NCBI RefSeq assembly: GCF_021440085.1
Contig: NZ_JAKCPW010000006.1
Span: forward strand, 372,001 to 436,000
Length of the DNA stretch: 64,000 nucleotides
From: Dyadobacter sp. CY261
GTDB taxonomy: Bacteria; Bacteroidota; Bacteroidia; Cytophagales; Spirosomataceae
Direction: 5' to 3'
The translations under genes were made by a program, and so were the position numbers. The notes under the pieces were generated by a model. The model saw only the letters and a program-made list of their open reading frames with translations, was not told the origin of the DNA and made no database searches. How positions within the stretch are numbered: the first letter of the stretch is position 1; the number at the start of each line of letters is the position of its first letter. Below are positions 1-7,723 of this stretch, in pieces.

Positions 1-969
1 CAGGTTTGTCCGCTCTTTTACTGATACAAACATGATATTGGCAATCCCGAAGCCGCCCACGAGGATCGAAAAGCTGCCGATGACCCACCCTGCAAGCGTT
101 AGCACGGCGAACAAGCCAGAAATAGCCTCAGTTGCAGCTTCCGGACGGTTCAGAGAGAAATTATTGCCATCCAGCGGTTTAATACCTCGTTTGGTGCGCA
201 TCAATCCCACAATCTCGGCTTCGACTTCCTTCATTCCCTCATCCTGGGGATAGCCTTTCACGACAATATCCGCGCTCCGTCGGCCGGATTGAAACAATTT
301 AGAAAAAGAAGCAAACGGAATCAGGCAGATCTTGTCGGGACTGCCTCCGAAATCGACCAGGCTTTCTCCATTTTTCACACGCACGCCAACAATTGTAAAT
401 TTGTGACCAGCCAGTTTGAACGCCTTTCCGACTGGGTCCTGGCCAGGGAAAAGTGCTTCGGCTATATCTGCGCCCACAATCGCCACATTTCTTGCATTAT
501 TGGTTTCAAGCGGTATAAAATAGCGGCCAATCTGAATGGGAATGTCCGAGATCAGGTTGTATTCAAAAGACACCCCCTGTATTTGTGCAGTAATGCTGTT
601 GGAGCCGTTTTTGAGCGTGGTATTGCCCCTGAAATCCATCACCGCTACCGCGCTGGCACTTTCCAGGTTATCATAGAGGTACTTATATTCGGAGTAAGTG
701 GGCTCAGGCCACTGGAAATATTTCCACCATTGATATTCCCCGCCGAAGCCCCAGGGCCATTTTTGTACATAAATCACATTGTCGCCGATGAAGCTCAGGC
801 TATCGCGGATGCTGCGTTCCAGCGAGTCCACAATCGTGAAAACGGCGACGATAGCGAAAATGCCGACGGTCACGCCCAGAAGCGATAGAATGGTACGGGT
901 AATGTTGGATTTAAGGGCTCCCCAGGCAAACCTGAAACTCTCCCAGACCTGTCGTAAAAACTTCATCAT
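1..969 (-). CDS. MacB-like ABC transporter permease, partial (C-terminus beyond window)
   Basis: Read on the minus strand, an open frame runs from a double ATG at 969 to the window edge, giving 323 residues with no stop. It starts with a short cytosolic tail and one membrane segment (about residues 20-45, SLLGVTVGIFAIVAVFTI), followed by a long periplasmic MacB-PCD-type domain containing VAIVGADIAEALFPGQDPVG and FTIVGVRV. A second membrane segment begins near residue 285 and reaches the conserved GGFGIANIMFVSVKERT segment typical of FtsX/MacB permeases. The remaining two membrane segments would lie outside the window. The family exports or extracts lipoproteins, peptides or drugs with an ATPase partner, but no ATPase gene is visible here, so the substrate is unknown. 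It is divergent from ggt. Confidence 0.88.
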   Translation of the reverse strand, partial: MMKFLRQVWESFRFAWGALKSNITRTILSLLGVTVGIFAIVAVFTIVDSLERSIRDSLSFIGDNVIYVQKWPWGFGGEYQWWKYFQWPEPTYSEYKYLYDNLESASAVAVMDFRGNTTLKNGSNSITAQIQGVSFEYNLISDIPIQIGRYFIPLETNNARNVAIVGADIAEALFPGQDPVGKAFKLAGHKFTIVGVRVKNGESLVDFGGSPDKICLIPFASFSKLFQSGRRSADIVVKGYPQDEGMKEVEAEIVGLMRTKRGIKPLDGNNFSLNRPEAATEAISGLFAVLTLAGWVIGSFSILVGGFGIANIMFVSVKERTNL

Positions 970-1093
970 GACGTTCGGACAATTTGAATTCAAAAGTTAG
1001 CGGATCGCCCCAATGCATCGAAATAAATTGGTACAAAAGGTAAGAAAAAGGGTTCGATTTAATAAATTACAACACTAACCTTAACACTCCTAT

Positions 1094-2860
1094 ATGAAAT
1101 TACGCTTTACGCTAATGCTTCTTGCCGGCATATTACCCGGCATTTCCAAAGCTCAGAAACCTGTTCAGGAATCCACCGGGTTTTACCAGTTCCTGTCTGA
1201 TGATCCCAATCAAAAGCCTTTTTTCAGCGACCGTAAAGGCGTCATAGCCCGAAGCGGAATGGTGGCCTCTGCCCATCCGGAAGCATCCAGGGTTGGGATC
1301 GACATTTTAAAGGCCGGAGGCAATGCGGTAGATGCCGCGGTAGCCGCGCAGTTTGCATTGGCAGTTGTGCATCCGTCGGCAGGCAATATTGGTGGCGGCG
1401 GATTCCTGGTTTTAAGGGATAAAGACGGTAAAAGTCACAGTATCGATTTTCGTGAAAAAGCACCAGGCAAAGGTCACGCTGATATGTATCTCGACAAAGA
1501 AGGCAATATTATACCCAAATCCAGCACACTGGGACGCCTTGCTTCCGGTGTGCCCGGGTCAGTCGACGGAATGGCGCAAGCCCATGCCAAATTTGGAAAA
1601 TTGAATTGGAAACAGGTACTGCAACCCGCTATCGACATCGCCAAAAATGGGGTCATACTCACCGAAAGGGAAGCACGCAGCCTTAATTCGATTAAAAAAG
1701 ATTTACAAAGCGTCAACCCGGGCTCTTCCTATTTTCTGAACCCGACGGGCAAAGACTGGGCTGCCGGCGATTTGTTGGTGCAGAAGGACTTGGCAAAAGT
1801 ATTAAAGCGCATTCAGAAAAAAGGGCGGGACGGCTTTTATGCCGGAAAAGTCGCAAAACGGCTTGTGAAGGACATTAATCATAACTCCGAAGGCATTATC
1901 AGTAAGCAGGATCTCGCCGACTACCATGCACAATGGCGCGAAACCATTACCGAAGGTTATAAGGGTTATAAAGTCATCACGATGGCACCGCCGTCGAGCG
2001 GCGGCGTAGCGTTGTTACAGCTAATGCGACTCACTGAGCAACACCCGCTCCGCAAATGGGGCTGGCACAGCGATTCGACCATTCAGGTGATGATCGAAGC
2101 CGAACGCCGCGTATATGCCGATCGTGCCAAATTCCTGGGGGACCCGGATTTCGTAAAAGTGCCGGTAAAAGACCTTATTAGCAAAGATTACCTCGAAAAA
2201 CGGTGGAGCGATTTCTCCTGGGACAAAGCGACCGACAGCAAAAACATTCACGGCGGTGAGCTACCGGGTTATGAAAGTCTGGAAACCACGCATTTCTCAG
2301 TAGTCGACAAGGAAGGCAATGCGGTGGCCGTAACAACGACTTTGAATGGTGGCTACGGAAGCCGGGTAGTGATCAAAGGCGGAGGCTTTTTTATGAATAA
2401 TGAAATGGATGATTTCAGCGTTAAAGCAGGCGCGCCGAATATGTACGGGCTTATCGGTAACAAAGCCAATGCGATTGCACCGGGGAAACGAATGCTGTCT
2501 TCGATGACACCGACGATCATCGAAAAAGATGGAAAGCTGCTGATGGTCGTGGGAACGCCAGGCGGTTCAACGATCATTACCTCGGTTTACCAAACTATTC
2601 TGAATGTCCTCGAACATGGTATGACTATGCAGCAAGCGGTAAATGCATTGAAGTTCCATCACCAATGGCTGCCCGACAAAACGACTTTCGAAGCCAATGC
2701 GTTTTCAGCAGACGCCGTTAAAAAATTGCAGGACAAAGGCTATATCCTCGAACAGCAACGCAATTCTATCGGCCGGATGGATTGCATTCTGGTGTTACCC
2801 GACGGCTCGCTCGAAGGCGGCTCAGATCCACGCGGGGACGACACCAGCATTGGATATTAG
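1094..2860 (+). CDS. ggt: gamma-glutamyltransferase precursor
   Basis: This 588-residue protein has the length of a full GGT proenzyme. Residues 1-20 form a signal peptide ending in ISKAQ, so the enzyme is exported to the periplasm or surface. The start of the large subunit shows GMVASAHPEASRVG and the glycine-rich SAGNIGGGGF segment. The autocleavage site is visible as E-T398-T-H-F-S-V-V-D; Thr398 should become the N-terminal nucleophile of the small subunit. GTPGGSTIIT near residue 485 is the substrate-binding loop. The enzyme transfers or hydrolyses the gamma-glutamyl group of glutathione and related peptides. It has its own upstream region of about 125 bases shared with the divergent ABC permease; no clear promoter box was found there. 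Confidence 0.95.
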   Translation: MKLRFTLMLLAGILPGISKAQKPVQESTGFYQFLSDDPNQKPFFSDRKGVIARSGMVASAHPEASRVGIDILKAGGNAVDAAVAAQFALAVVHPSAGNIGGGGFLVLRDKDGKSHSIDFREKAPGKGHADMYLDKEGNIIPKSSTLGRLASGVPGSVDGMAQAHAKFGKLNWKQVLQPAIDIAKNGVILTEREARSLNSIKKDLQSVNPGSSYFLNPTGKDWAAGDLLVQKDLAKVLKRIQKKGRDGFYAGKVAKRLVKDINHNSEGIISKQDLADYHAQWRETITEGYKGYKVITMAPPSSGGVALLQLMRLTEQHPLRKWGWHSDSTIQVMIEAERRVYADRAKFLGDPDFVKVPVKDLISKDYLEKRWSDFSWDKATDSKNIHGGELPGYESLETTHFSVVDKEGNAVAVTTTLNGGYGSRVVIKGGGFFMNNEMDDFSVKAGAPNMYGLIGNKANAIAPGKRMLSSMTPTIIEKDGKLLMVVGTPGGSTIITSVYQTILNVLEHGMTMQQAVNALKFHHQWLPDKTTFEANAFSADAVKKLQDKGYILEQQRNSIGRMDCILVLPDGSLEGGSDPRGDDTSIGY

Positions 2861-2865
2861 TCATC

Positions 2866-2916
2866 CGCCGGGGTCTGCCCGCCGGGGTCTGCCCCCCGGG
2901 GTCCACTCTGGGGGGC
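2866..2916. repeat. GC-rich tandem duplication and hairpin between convergent genes
   Basis: The 14-mer GCCGGGGTCTGCCC occurs twice back to back (2867-2880 and 2881-2894). It runs into an inverted repeat with arms GCCCCCC (2891-2897) and GGGGGGC (2910-2916). The block lies between the stop codons of ggt (2860) and the convergent cupin gene (2920). It is much richer in G+C than its surroundings and has no T-tract, so it may act as a bidirectional transcription barrier or be a small repetitive element. Only the sequence pattern is certain. Confidence 0.6.
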
Positions 2917-2919
2917 TGG

Positions 2920-3426
2920 TCACGACCGTGTGAGTTCGGCGATCAGCCCCGCATGTTGCGGATAAAGCTGTGACAATGCTTCCCGCTCCGCCATTTCAAA
3001 ATCTGCAAAATCGAAGCCGGGGGCAACTGTGCAGCCTACTAAGGCGTACGAGCTTCCATTAGCCGGTCTGGAACCGAACCACGCACCAGCCGGTACTACT
3101 GCCTGAAATGTCTCCCCATTATCCGGGTTATTTCCTAATCTGATCACATTCAATCCGCCCGATCCTAGGTCAATCACAAAAACTTCTAATGCATCCCCGG
3201 CATAGAAATGCCACATTTCATCGGCCTGAATGCGATGAAATGCAGAGAAGTTATGCGACTCAAGCAGGAAGTATATACCTGTAGAAAATGCCCTGTCACC
3301 CGAAAAGCGCTCAGGTAATGCGCGATGCGCGATAGTTTCGGCTGCACGGTAAGTTTCGGCGTAATAGCCCCCTTCGGGATGCGGAAGAAGATTATATTTC
3401 TCAATCCAGTAAGATGCAGGTTTCAT
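2920..3426 (-). CDS. cupin domain protein, DUF985 (Cupin_5) family
   Basis: The 168-residue protein has the full DUF985 layout. It opens with SYWIEKYNLLPHPEGGYYAETYR, the family signature (sugar-epimerase-like HPEGGY), followed by FSTGIYFLLESHNFSAFHRIQADEMWHFYAGDALEVFVID, which carries the cupin His and Asp/Glu residues, and ends with FDFADFEMAEREAL. Members are small beta-barrel proteins whose substrate is mostly unknown; some relatives are annotated as nucleotide-sugar epimerase-like. No signal peptide is visible, so it is probably cytosolic. It is convergent with ggt and divergent from nudK, with its start about 130 bases from the nudK start. Confidence 0.85.
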   Translation of the reverse strand: MKPASYWIEKYNLLPHPEGGYYAETYRAAETIAHRALPERFSGDRAFSTGIYFLLESHNFSAFHRIQADEMWHFYAGDALEVFVIDLGSGGLNVIRLGNNPDNGETFQAVVPAGAWFGSRPANGSSYALVGCTVAPGFDFADFEMAEREALSQLYPQHAGLIAELTRS

Positions 3427-3493
3427 AGACCGTCGTTTAATATAACTGCAAAGTAGTCGGCAAAACGTGATTTAAGCCGCTTGCTCATTCTTT

Positions 3494-3524
3494 TTTGATA
3501 ACCATATCATTTTGATTAGTTTTG
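3494..3524 (+). promoter_or_regulatory. nudK promoter, Bacteroidota -33/-7 type
   Basis: TTTG at 3494-3497 and TAGTTTTG at 3517-3524 are separated by exactly 19 bases, an exact match to the phylum consensus TTTG-N19-TAnnTTTG. The predicted transcript would start near 3531, leaving a leader of about 28 bases before the ATG at 3559. Confidence 0.6.
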
Positions 3525-3527
3525 ATC

Positions 3528-3546
3528 ATTATTAATCACTAATAAT
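3528..3546. promoter_or_regulatory. inverted repeat at the nudK transcription start, possible operator
   Basis: ATTATTA (3528-3534) and TAATAAT (3540-3546) form a perfect 7-bp inverted repeat with a 5-base spacer. It sits directly at the predicted start of transcription, where a bound repressor could block the promoter at 3494-3524. Four copies of TTTTGAT (3493, 3510, 3520, 3550) surround it. The operator role is inferred. Confidence 0.35.
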
Positions 3547-3558
3547 CATTTTTGATCA

Positions 3559-4146
3559 ATGGCAAATTCCCGAGTAAAGATCGCGTCCGAAGAAGTGCTT
3601 TCCAATAACTGGTATACGCTGCGCAAGTATACATTTGACTACCAACGCGCCGACGGCTCCTGGGAGCGCCAGGCACGCGAAGCCTACGACCGCGGCAATG
3701 GCGCCGTGATCCTTCTTTACAGCAAAGAAAAGCAGACCGTCGTGCTGACAAGGCAATTTCGCCTACCGACTTATACCAATGGCAATACAACCGGCATGAT
3801 GATCGAGGCCTGCGCCGGGTTGCTCGATAAGGACAAACCCGAAGAATGCATTAAACGGGAAACGGAAGAGGAAACAGGCTATAAAGTGAGCGCGGTGAAA
3901 AAAATTTTCGAAGCCTACATGTCGCCTGGTTCGGTGACTGAAATTCTCCATTTCTTCGTAGCGGAATATTCCGATGAAATGAAAGTGAGTGATGGTGGAG
4001 GATGTGCTACCGAACAGGAGAATATCGAAGTGATGGAAATACCTTTTGCGAAAGCAAGTCAAATGGTCGCCAGCGGCGAGATAAACGATGCCAAAACCAT
4101 TATGCTGATCCAATATGCTCAAATCAACGGTTTACTGATTCAATAA
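3559..4146 (+). CDS. nudK: GDP-mannose pyrophosphatase NudK (Nudix hydrolase)
   Basis: The 195-residue protein follows Escherichia coli NudK closely over its length as I recall that sequence: ASEEVLSNNWYTLRKYTFDYQR at the start, REAYDRGNGAVILLYSKEKQTVVLTRQFRLPTY, then the Nudix segment AGLLDKDKPEECIKRETEEETGYKV, and YMSPGSVTEILHFFVAEYSDE. The REtEEETGY core of the Nudix box, which binds the catalytic divalent cations, is intact. NudK hydrolyses GDP-mannose to GMP and mannose-1-phosphate. A GDP-mannose-forming enzyme is encoded at 59.8-60.8 kb, so both making and breaking of this sugar nucleotide are covered in the window. The gene has a consensus promoter and a candidate operator directly upstream. 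Confidence 0.93.
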   Translation: MANSRVKIASEEVLSNNWYTLRKYTFDYQRADGSWERQAREAYDRGNGAVILLYSKEKQTVVLTRQFRLPTYTNGNTTGMMIEACAGLLDKDKPEECIKRETEEETGYKVSAVKKIFEAYMSPGSVTEILHFFVAEYSDEMKVSDGGGCATEQENIEVMEIPFAKASQMVASGEINDAKTIMLIQYAQINGLLIQ

Positions 4147-4181
4147 AAAACCGGAGAACATCCAGTATTGATATTCTCCGG
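4144..4181 (-). terminator. terminator hairpin after the YtxH-like gene
   Basis: CCGGAGAA and TTCTCCGG pair around a loop of about 15 bases. Read on the minus strand the stem is followed by TTTTTTATTG, as expected for an intrinsic terminator of the gene ending at 4200. It lies between convergent genes and may also stop nudK transcripts. Confidence 0.65.
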
Positions 4182-4199
4182 CCTCGCCTATATTGAATT

Positions 4200-4529
4200 T
4201 CAGGAAATCGGGTCCGGCGTGGGTGTAATATCCGTTTCAGTGGAAGCGGTGCCCTTGCTACCCTTGAATTTTTCGAACAAATCTTTAAAAAATGATTCTG
4301 CATCCGGGAAATTGCCTTTCAGAGTCTCGGCGCCCTTTGTTTTAAGTTCCTCGAAATACTCAGGAGCTTTATCGATGGCCCCTTCCGCTTCGGCTTTCAG
4401 GCTGTTGGCCTTTGTTTTAAGGTCTTCCAGAAGCTTCTCTCCTTCCTCTGTCTGAAGGTATTTGTGTGCTGCCACTCCCGCGGCGGCGCCCAAAATGAAT
4501 GTGGCCAGGTGTTTTGCGTTAATGCTCAT
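4200..4529 (-). CDS. YtxH-domain-like small stress protein
   Basis: The 109-residue protein starts with one hydrophobic glycine/alanine-rich segment (about residues 8-22, LATFILGAAAGVAAHKYL). The rest is charged and helical (EEGEKLLEDLKTKANSLKAEAEGAIDKAPEYFEELKTKG), with a proline/threonine tail. This is the YtxH-like pattern, in which one membrane anchor precedes amphipathic helices. Bacillus YtxH is a general-stress protein of unknown mechanism. The gene stands alone, with its own terminator at 4144-4181. The family call is by pattern rather than by strong motif. Confidence 0.65.
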   Translation of the reverse strand: MSINAKHLATFILGAAAGVAAHKYLQTEEGEKLLEDLKTKANSLKAEAEGAIDKAPEYFEELKTKGAETLKGNFPDAESFFKDLFEKFKGSKGTASTETDITPTPDPIS

Positions 4530-4626
4530 GATTTCCAGTTACTTAGTTTGAGATTTAATAATTCAATTTAAAGAAACTAATGCTCCCAACAAAAGAACGG
4601 ATTGACAAATCGGGATGCCTCACACT

Positions 4627-4663
4627 GAAAAAAATTGTGCCCGGCAACAGACTCGCCGGGCAC
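4627..4663 (-). terminator. terminator of the SIMPL-domain gene
   Basis: GTGCCCGGC (4637-4645) and GCCGGGCAC (4655-4663) form a perfect 9-bp stem with a 9-base loop. On the minus strand it is followed by AATTTTTTT, a canonical intrinsic terminator placed about 30 bases after the stop codon at 4693. Confidence 0.8.
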
Positions 4664-4692
4664 CTGACAGGGATGTTTAAGCGTGAAACGGC

Positions 4693-5424
4693 CTATTTGA
4701 TCTCAAATGCAGCCTGCATACGGTAACTGATTTTGATTTTTTGATATTGCACATCACTATCCTGGACGGTATCGGCCGCCTCTGCAGCAAATGCCCGTAC
4801 GTTTGCCTTGGCAAATACAGGTTGAGGGAAATACAGGTTTTCATCCAGCTCTTTGATTTCTAGCACCTTACCTAATTTTTGATCGAGTGACGCCACCAAA
4901 TATTCGGCTTTCACTTTCGCCGCTTTCAATGCATCGATTTTTACCTGTTTTTTGAATTCTTCTCTTTTAGAATGATCGACACGTGAAACATTTGCATACT
5001 GCACGCCACGGCTTTCCACCTTCGATAAAATACCGTCCAGCTTCTCGGGACTGGAAACTTTCAGCTCATATTGCTTGGCTTCGAGGAAAGTTGCAGGCTT
5101 TTTCTTCTTGTCCACATAATTCTGATAACCTCCGACCCCACTGATCGATAATGCTTCTTTGGGCAGGCCTGCATCGGCTATTGCTTTGATCAACTGCTTT
5201 TCCAGCGTTGTGATATTGACCTTGTCTTTCTGGCTTTTCTCATCCTGGAAAAATTCGCGGAGCGATATGTTGAAATAAATTTCGTCGGGCACAACTTCCA
5301 TTTCGGCAAACCCTGCCACCTCTATGTTGGGTACCTGGTACAACTGTTCTGTCTTAACTTGTGAGAATGCAGGGGTCAGCATTGATGAAGTGATAAGAGC
5401 GCCGAGCAAAAAAAACTTTTTCAT
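4693..5424 (-). CDS. SIMPL domain (DUF541) secreted protein
   Basis: The 243-residue protein has a signal peptide (MKKFFLLGALITSSMLTPAFSQ) and then one SIMPL/DUF541 domain. Recognisable parts are IEVAGFAEMEVVPDEIYFNISL near the start, the central SVSGV-like stretch LSISGVGGYQNYV, and the C-terminal YQKIKISYRMQAAFEIK, matching the oscillating beta-strand ends typical of the family. SIMPL proteins such as E. coli YggE are periplasmic and linked to oxidative stress tolerance, but no enzyme activity is established. The gene is monocistronic, bounded by a strong terminator downstream. Confidence 0.85.
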   Translation of the reverse strand: MKKFFLLGALITSSMLTPAFSQVKTEQLYQVPNIEVAGFAEMEVVPDEIYFNISLREFFQDEKSQKDKVNITTLEKQLIKAIADAGLPKEALSISGVGGYQNYVDKKKKPATFLEAKQYELKVSSPEKLDGILSKVESRGVQYANVSRVDHSKREEFKKQVKIDALKAAKVKAEYLVASLDQKLGKVLEIKELDENLYFPQPVFAKANVRAFAAEAADTVQDSDVQYQKIKISYRMQAAFEIK

Positions 5425-5546
5425 GGCTTTACAAATGGATAAAAATGAAACTGATTAATAAACTGTTCGTGGTTTAGATACAAAAAGGTATCAAAAGGTT
5501 TAATTAGAAATCGCGCGCAATGTCACCCCTGCCTACCGACCGGGCA

Positions 5547-5592
5547 AATAAAAAGTGGAAGAATGATCTAAAAAGCTGTCATTCTTCCACTT
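5547..5592 (-). terminator. terminator of the marR-family gene
   Basis: A perfect 14-bp stem, AAGTGGAAGAATGA (5553-5566) with TCATTCTTCCACTT (5579-5592), lies 25 bases after the stop codon at 5618. Read on the minus strand it is followed by TTTATTTG. It is a strong intrinsic terminator candidate. Confidence 0.75.
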
Positions 5593-5617
5593 AATGATAG
5601 GGTAAAATTTTGTCAGA

Positions 5618-6052
5618 TCAGGTAAAATTCTGGTAAATAGAGTCCATAATCCTGACGAAGTGTTGGTAATCGGAGTCACTGAGACTTCCCCAGCCTTTAC
5701 GGCGGATATCGGCCACAATCGGGAACGCCTGGTTGTAAATAACTTCGCCGTTTTTCGTGAGAAACAGATTGAATTTCCGGCGGTCTCCTGCTGCCGGACC
5801 ACGTTCGACCAATCCTTTCCTTTCAAGCAAATCGATGATCCGTGTCACTGTCGGAGGATCCTTAAAGGTCATTTCTGCCAGCTCATTCTGGCTGATGCCC
5901 TGCTTTCTGAAAATATGGTCGATAAGCACCCATTGATCTACCGTGAGGTCAAAACCGGCCTCAGTCAGTTGCTTTTGCAAAGCATTCCGAATCTTTTTAA
6001 TAGTCGTATCTATCTTAAAAAAATAGGCACGATGATCCGAGTGATGTGTCAT
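5618..6052 (-). CDS. MarR-family transcriptional regulator
   Basis: The 144-residue protein has the MarR winged-helix layout. There is an N-terminal dimerisation helix (residues 1-35), a helix-turn-helix around residues 58-80 (GISQNELAEMTFKDPPTVTRIIDLLERKGLVER), and a wing carrying the family's D-R-R pattern (PAAGDRRKFNLFLTKNG). C-terminal helices complete the dimer interface. MarR proteins bind palindromes near their own promoter and often release DNA when they bind a phenolic or oxidising ligand. It is divergent from the glycan module starting at 6198, which makes those genes possible targets. A short inverted repeat (6114-6136) lies in the shared upstream region. Confidence 0.9.
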   Translation of the reverse strand: MTHHSDHRAYFFKIDTTIKKIRNALQKQLTEAGFDLTVDQWVLIDHIFRKQGISQNELAEMTFKDPPTVTRIIDLLERKGLVERGPAAGDRRKFNLFLTKNGEVIYNQAFPIVADIRRKGWGSLSDSDYQHFVRIMDSIYQNFT

Positions 6053-6113
6053 GATGTGGAAGTGGAGTAGAGGTTTGGAATCAATTGAGTATTATCAGAT
6101 ATAAGCCCGTGCA

Positions 6114-6136
6114 ACAATTCGTCTACTAATAATTGT
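6114..6136. promoter_or_regulatory. inverted repeat in the marR/GT2 intergenic region
   Basis: ACAATT (6114-6119) and AATTGT (6131-6136) form an inverted repeat with an 11-base spacer between the two divergent genes. The size and location suit a MarR-family operator, but 6-bp arms can occur by chance. Downstream, TTG and TATGTTTC 21 bases apart resemble a weak promoter for the glycan genes. Confidence 0.25.
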
Positions 6137-6197
6137 AAGGAAAAGTTTGACGATTTTATGTTTCCGCCTCAGGCCGCGCTGGCGGTGAATAACGGCA

Positions 6198-7142
6198 ATG
6201 AGTAAGATGATATGTGCACTTACTTTCCCCTTCATGAACAACCCTGTCATCTCCATCATTACAGCTACCTACAATCGGAGCAATATCCTGGGTTTCAGCA
6301 TCCGGTCTGTATTGAATCAAAGCTATCAGGATTGGGAGTTGATCGTTGTCGGGGACTGTTGTACGGATGATACGGAATTGGTGGTAAATGATTTTCAGGA
6401 TCCCAGAATAACGTTTATCAACCTGAAAGAGAATTTTGGCGAACAGTCGGGCCCCAACAATGTCGGCCTGAAACAGGCCAAAGGCGATGTTATCGCTTTC
6501 CTGAACCACGATGATCTATGGTTTCCCGATCATCTTGAATATTCTCTTTCAGTCCTCCGGTCGTCGCAGGCCGACCTGGTCGTTGCCAGCGGATTTATTG
6601 ACCATCACCAGGAGCACCATGAGTTCTATCTGAGCGGAATACTCTCCGAAAAGTACGGTTATCACCCCTCCCGCACTTTTGTTCCGGCAAGTAACTGGCT
6701 TTTCAAGCGAGAGCTCATCCGTGACGTAGGCTTTTGGCGACCAGCGAAAGAAATTTATCTTGCCCCATCACATGATTGGCTGAAACGAGTTTATGAAGCC
6801 GCAAAACGCATTGAACCCACCAGGCATTTTACGGTGATCGCGCTCCCTTCCAGCTCGCGTAAAAACGCGTACAAGGATCGGATGTCGTTCGATAGCCAGC
6901 ATTATTTTGATGAACTTCTCCATAACCCCCGATTTCGGGAACAACTCGCTATCAAGTACTTATATAATTCCTTTGAAAAAAACTTCTACGATGAAAAAAC
7001 CTATTGCTTTCGTTTTTTCACTAAGAGAATAAAGACCGCATTTATCAAACTGGGGTTTAATACGATCGAATTTAGCTATTGGAGAACTTATGGAAAAGGC
7101 GGTTGGCTCGCAAACTTCCGCCAGAAAAGAGGACTCAATTAA
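6198..7142 (+). CDS. family 2 glycosyltransferase (GT-A fold)
   Basis: The protein has up to 314 residues. The conserved domain begins at VISIITATYNRSNILGFSIRSVLNQSYQDWELIVVGD, the GT2 nucleotide-sugar-binding start, and includes the metal-binding acidic motif AFLNHDDLW near residue 105. The ATG at 6234 (MNNPVISI) lies just before the domain and may be the true start; the frame extends upstream to the ATG at 6198. GT2 enzymes transfer a sugar from a nucleotide donor to a glycan or lipid acceptor on the cytosolic face of the membrane. It is followed by an RmlC-like cupin (24-base gap) and a flippase, consistent with a short surface-polysaccharide operon. Donor and acceptor cannot be told from sequence. 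Confidence 0.88.
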   Translation: MSKMICALTFPFMNNPVISIITATYNRSNILGFSIRSVLNQSYQDWELIVVGDCCTDDTELVVNDFQDPRITFINLKENFGEQSGPNNVGLKQAKGDVIAFLNHDDLWFPDHLEYSLSVLRSSQADLVVASGFIDHHQEHHEFYLSGILSEKYGYHPSRTFVPASNWLFKRELIRDVGFWRPAKEIYLAPSHDWLKRVYEAAKRIEPTRHFTVIALPSSSRKNAYKDRMSFDSQHYFDELLHNPRFREQLAIKYLYNSFEKNFYDEKTYCFRFFTKRIKTAFIKLGFNTIEFSYWRTYGKGGWLANFRQKRGLN

Positions 7143-7165
7143 CTCAACTTAACCTCAATAGAACA

Positions 7166-7699
7166 ATGGTACAAACCGAAAAATGGAGTATCGACGGCGC
7201 GATTAAAGACGCCAAAAGTATCACCGCACAATGGAATCCCTCTAATCTGGCCCTGATCGAGGGCGTTAAAGTGAAGGAGGTTAAAAACGTGGTCAAAAAC
7301 AATGGCTTCCTGACCGAAATCTTTCGGCAGGATTGGGAGCTCGATAACCTCACTGTTGACCAGATTTTCCAGGTTTCACTGCTTCCCGGAGGCATATCGG
7401 CATGGCACGCGCACGAGGTTACCACAGATCGGATTTTTGTGAATACAGGTTTGATCAAAGTAGTTTTGTATGATGCACGCCCAGAATCTTCCACTTATGG
7501 CCAAATCAACGAATTTCGCTGTGGCACTGTGAGGCCCATGCTCATTATCGTTCCTCCACGTGTATGGCATGGCGTACAGAATTTCACCAACGAACACGCC
7601 GCATTGTTAAATATTGTCGATCGGGCATATCAATATGAGGATCCGGACCACTGGAGAATACCGGTCGACTCTCCCGAAGTCCCATACACATTCTCCTGA
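7166..7699 (+). CDS. RmlC-like cupin, dTDP-4-dehydrorhamnose 3,5-epimerase-related protein
   Basis: The ATG at 7166 gives 177 residues (MVQTEKWSIDGA). The frame is open further upstream, but that part overlaps the end of the glycosyltransferase gene and lacks family features. The protein contains GVKVKEVKNVVKNNGFLTEIFRQDWEL, matching the RmlC start, then LLPGGISAWHAHEVTTDRIFVNTGLIKVVLYDARPESSTYG and IIVPPRVWHGVQNFTNEHAALLNIVDRAYQYEDPDHWRIP. These are double-stranded beta-helix motifs of the rhamnose epimerase family. True RmlC uses a His/Asp pair and a Tyr; whether this enzyme epimerises a sugar nucleotide or has another role is uncertain. Its place between a glycosyltransferase and a flippase argues for a sugar-modifying role. 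Confidence 0.8.
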   Translation: MVQTEKWSIDGAIKDAKSITAQWNPSNLALIEGVKVKEVKNVVKNNGFLTEIFRQDWELDNLTVDQIFQVSLLPGGISAWHAHEVTTDRIFVNTGLIKVVLYDARPESSTYGQINEFRCGTVRPMLIIVPPRVWHGVQNFTNEHAALLNIVDRAYQYEDPDHWRIPVDSPEVPYTFS

Positions 7700-7723
7700 T
7701 CCATACCCGAAACAGGCCACACA

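Noticed and set aside
7079-7165. N-terminal extension of the RmlC-like gene
   Set aside because: The extra 29 codons overlap the 3' end of the glycosyltransferase gene in another frame and lack family similarity; the ATG at 7166 fits better.
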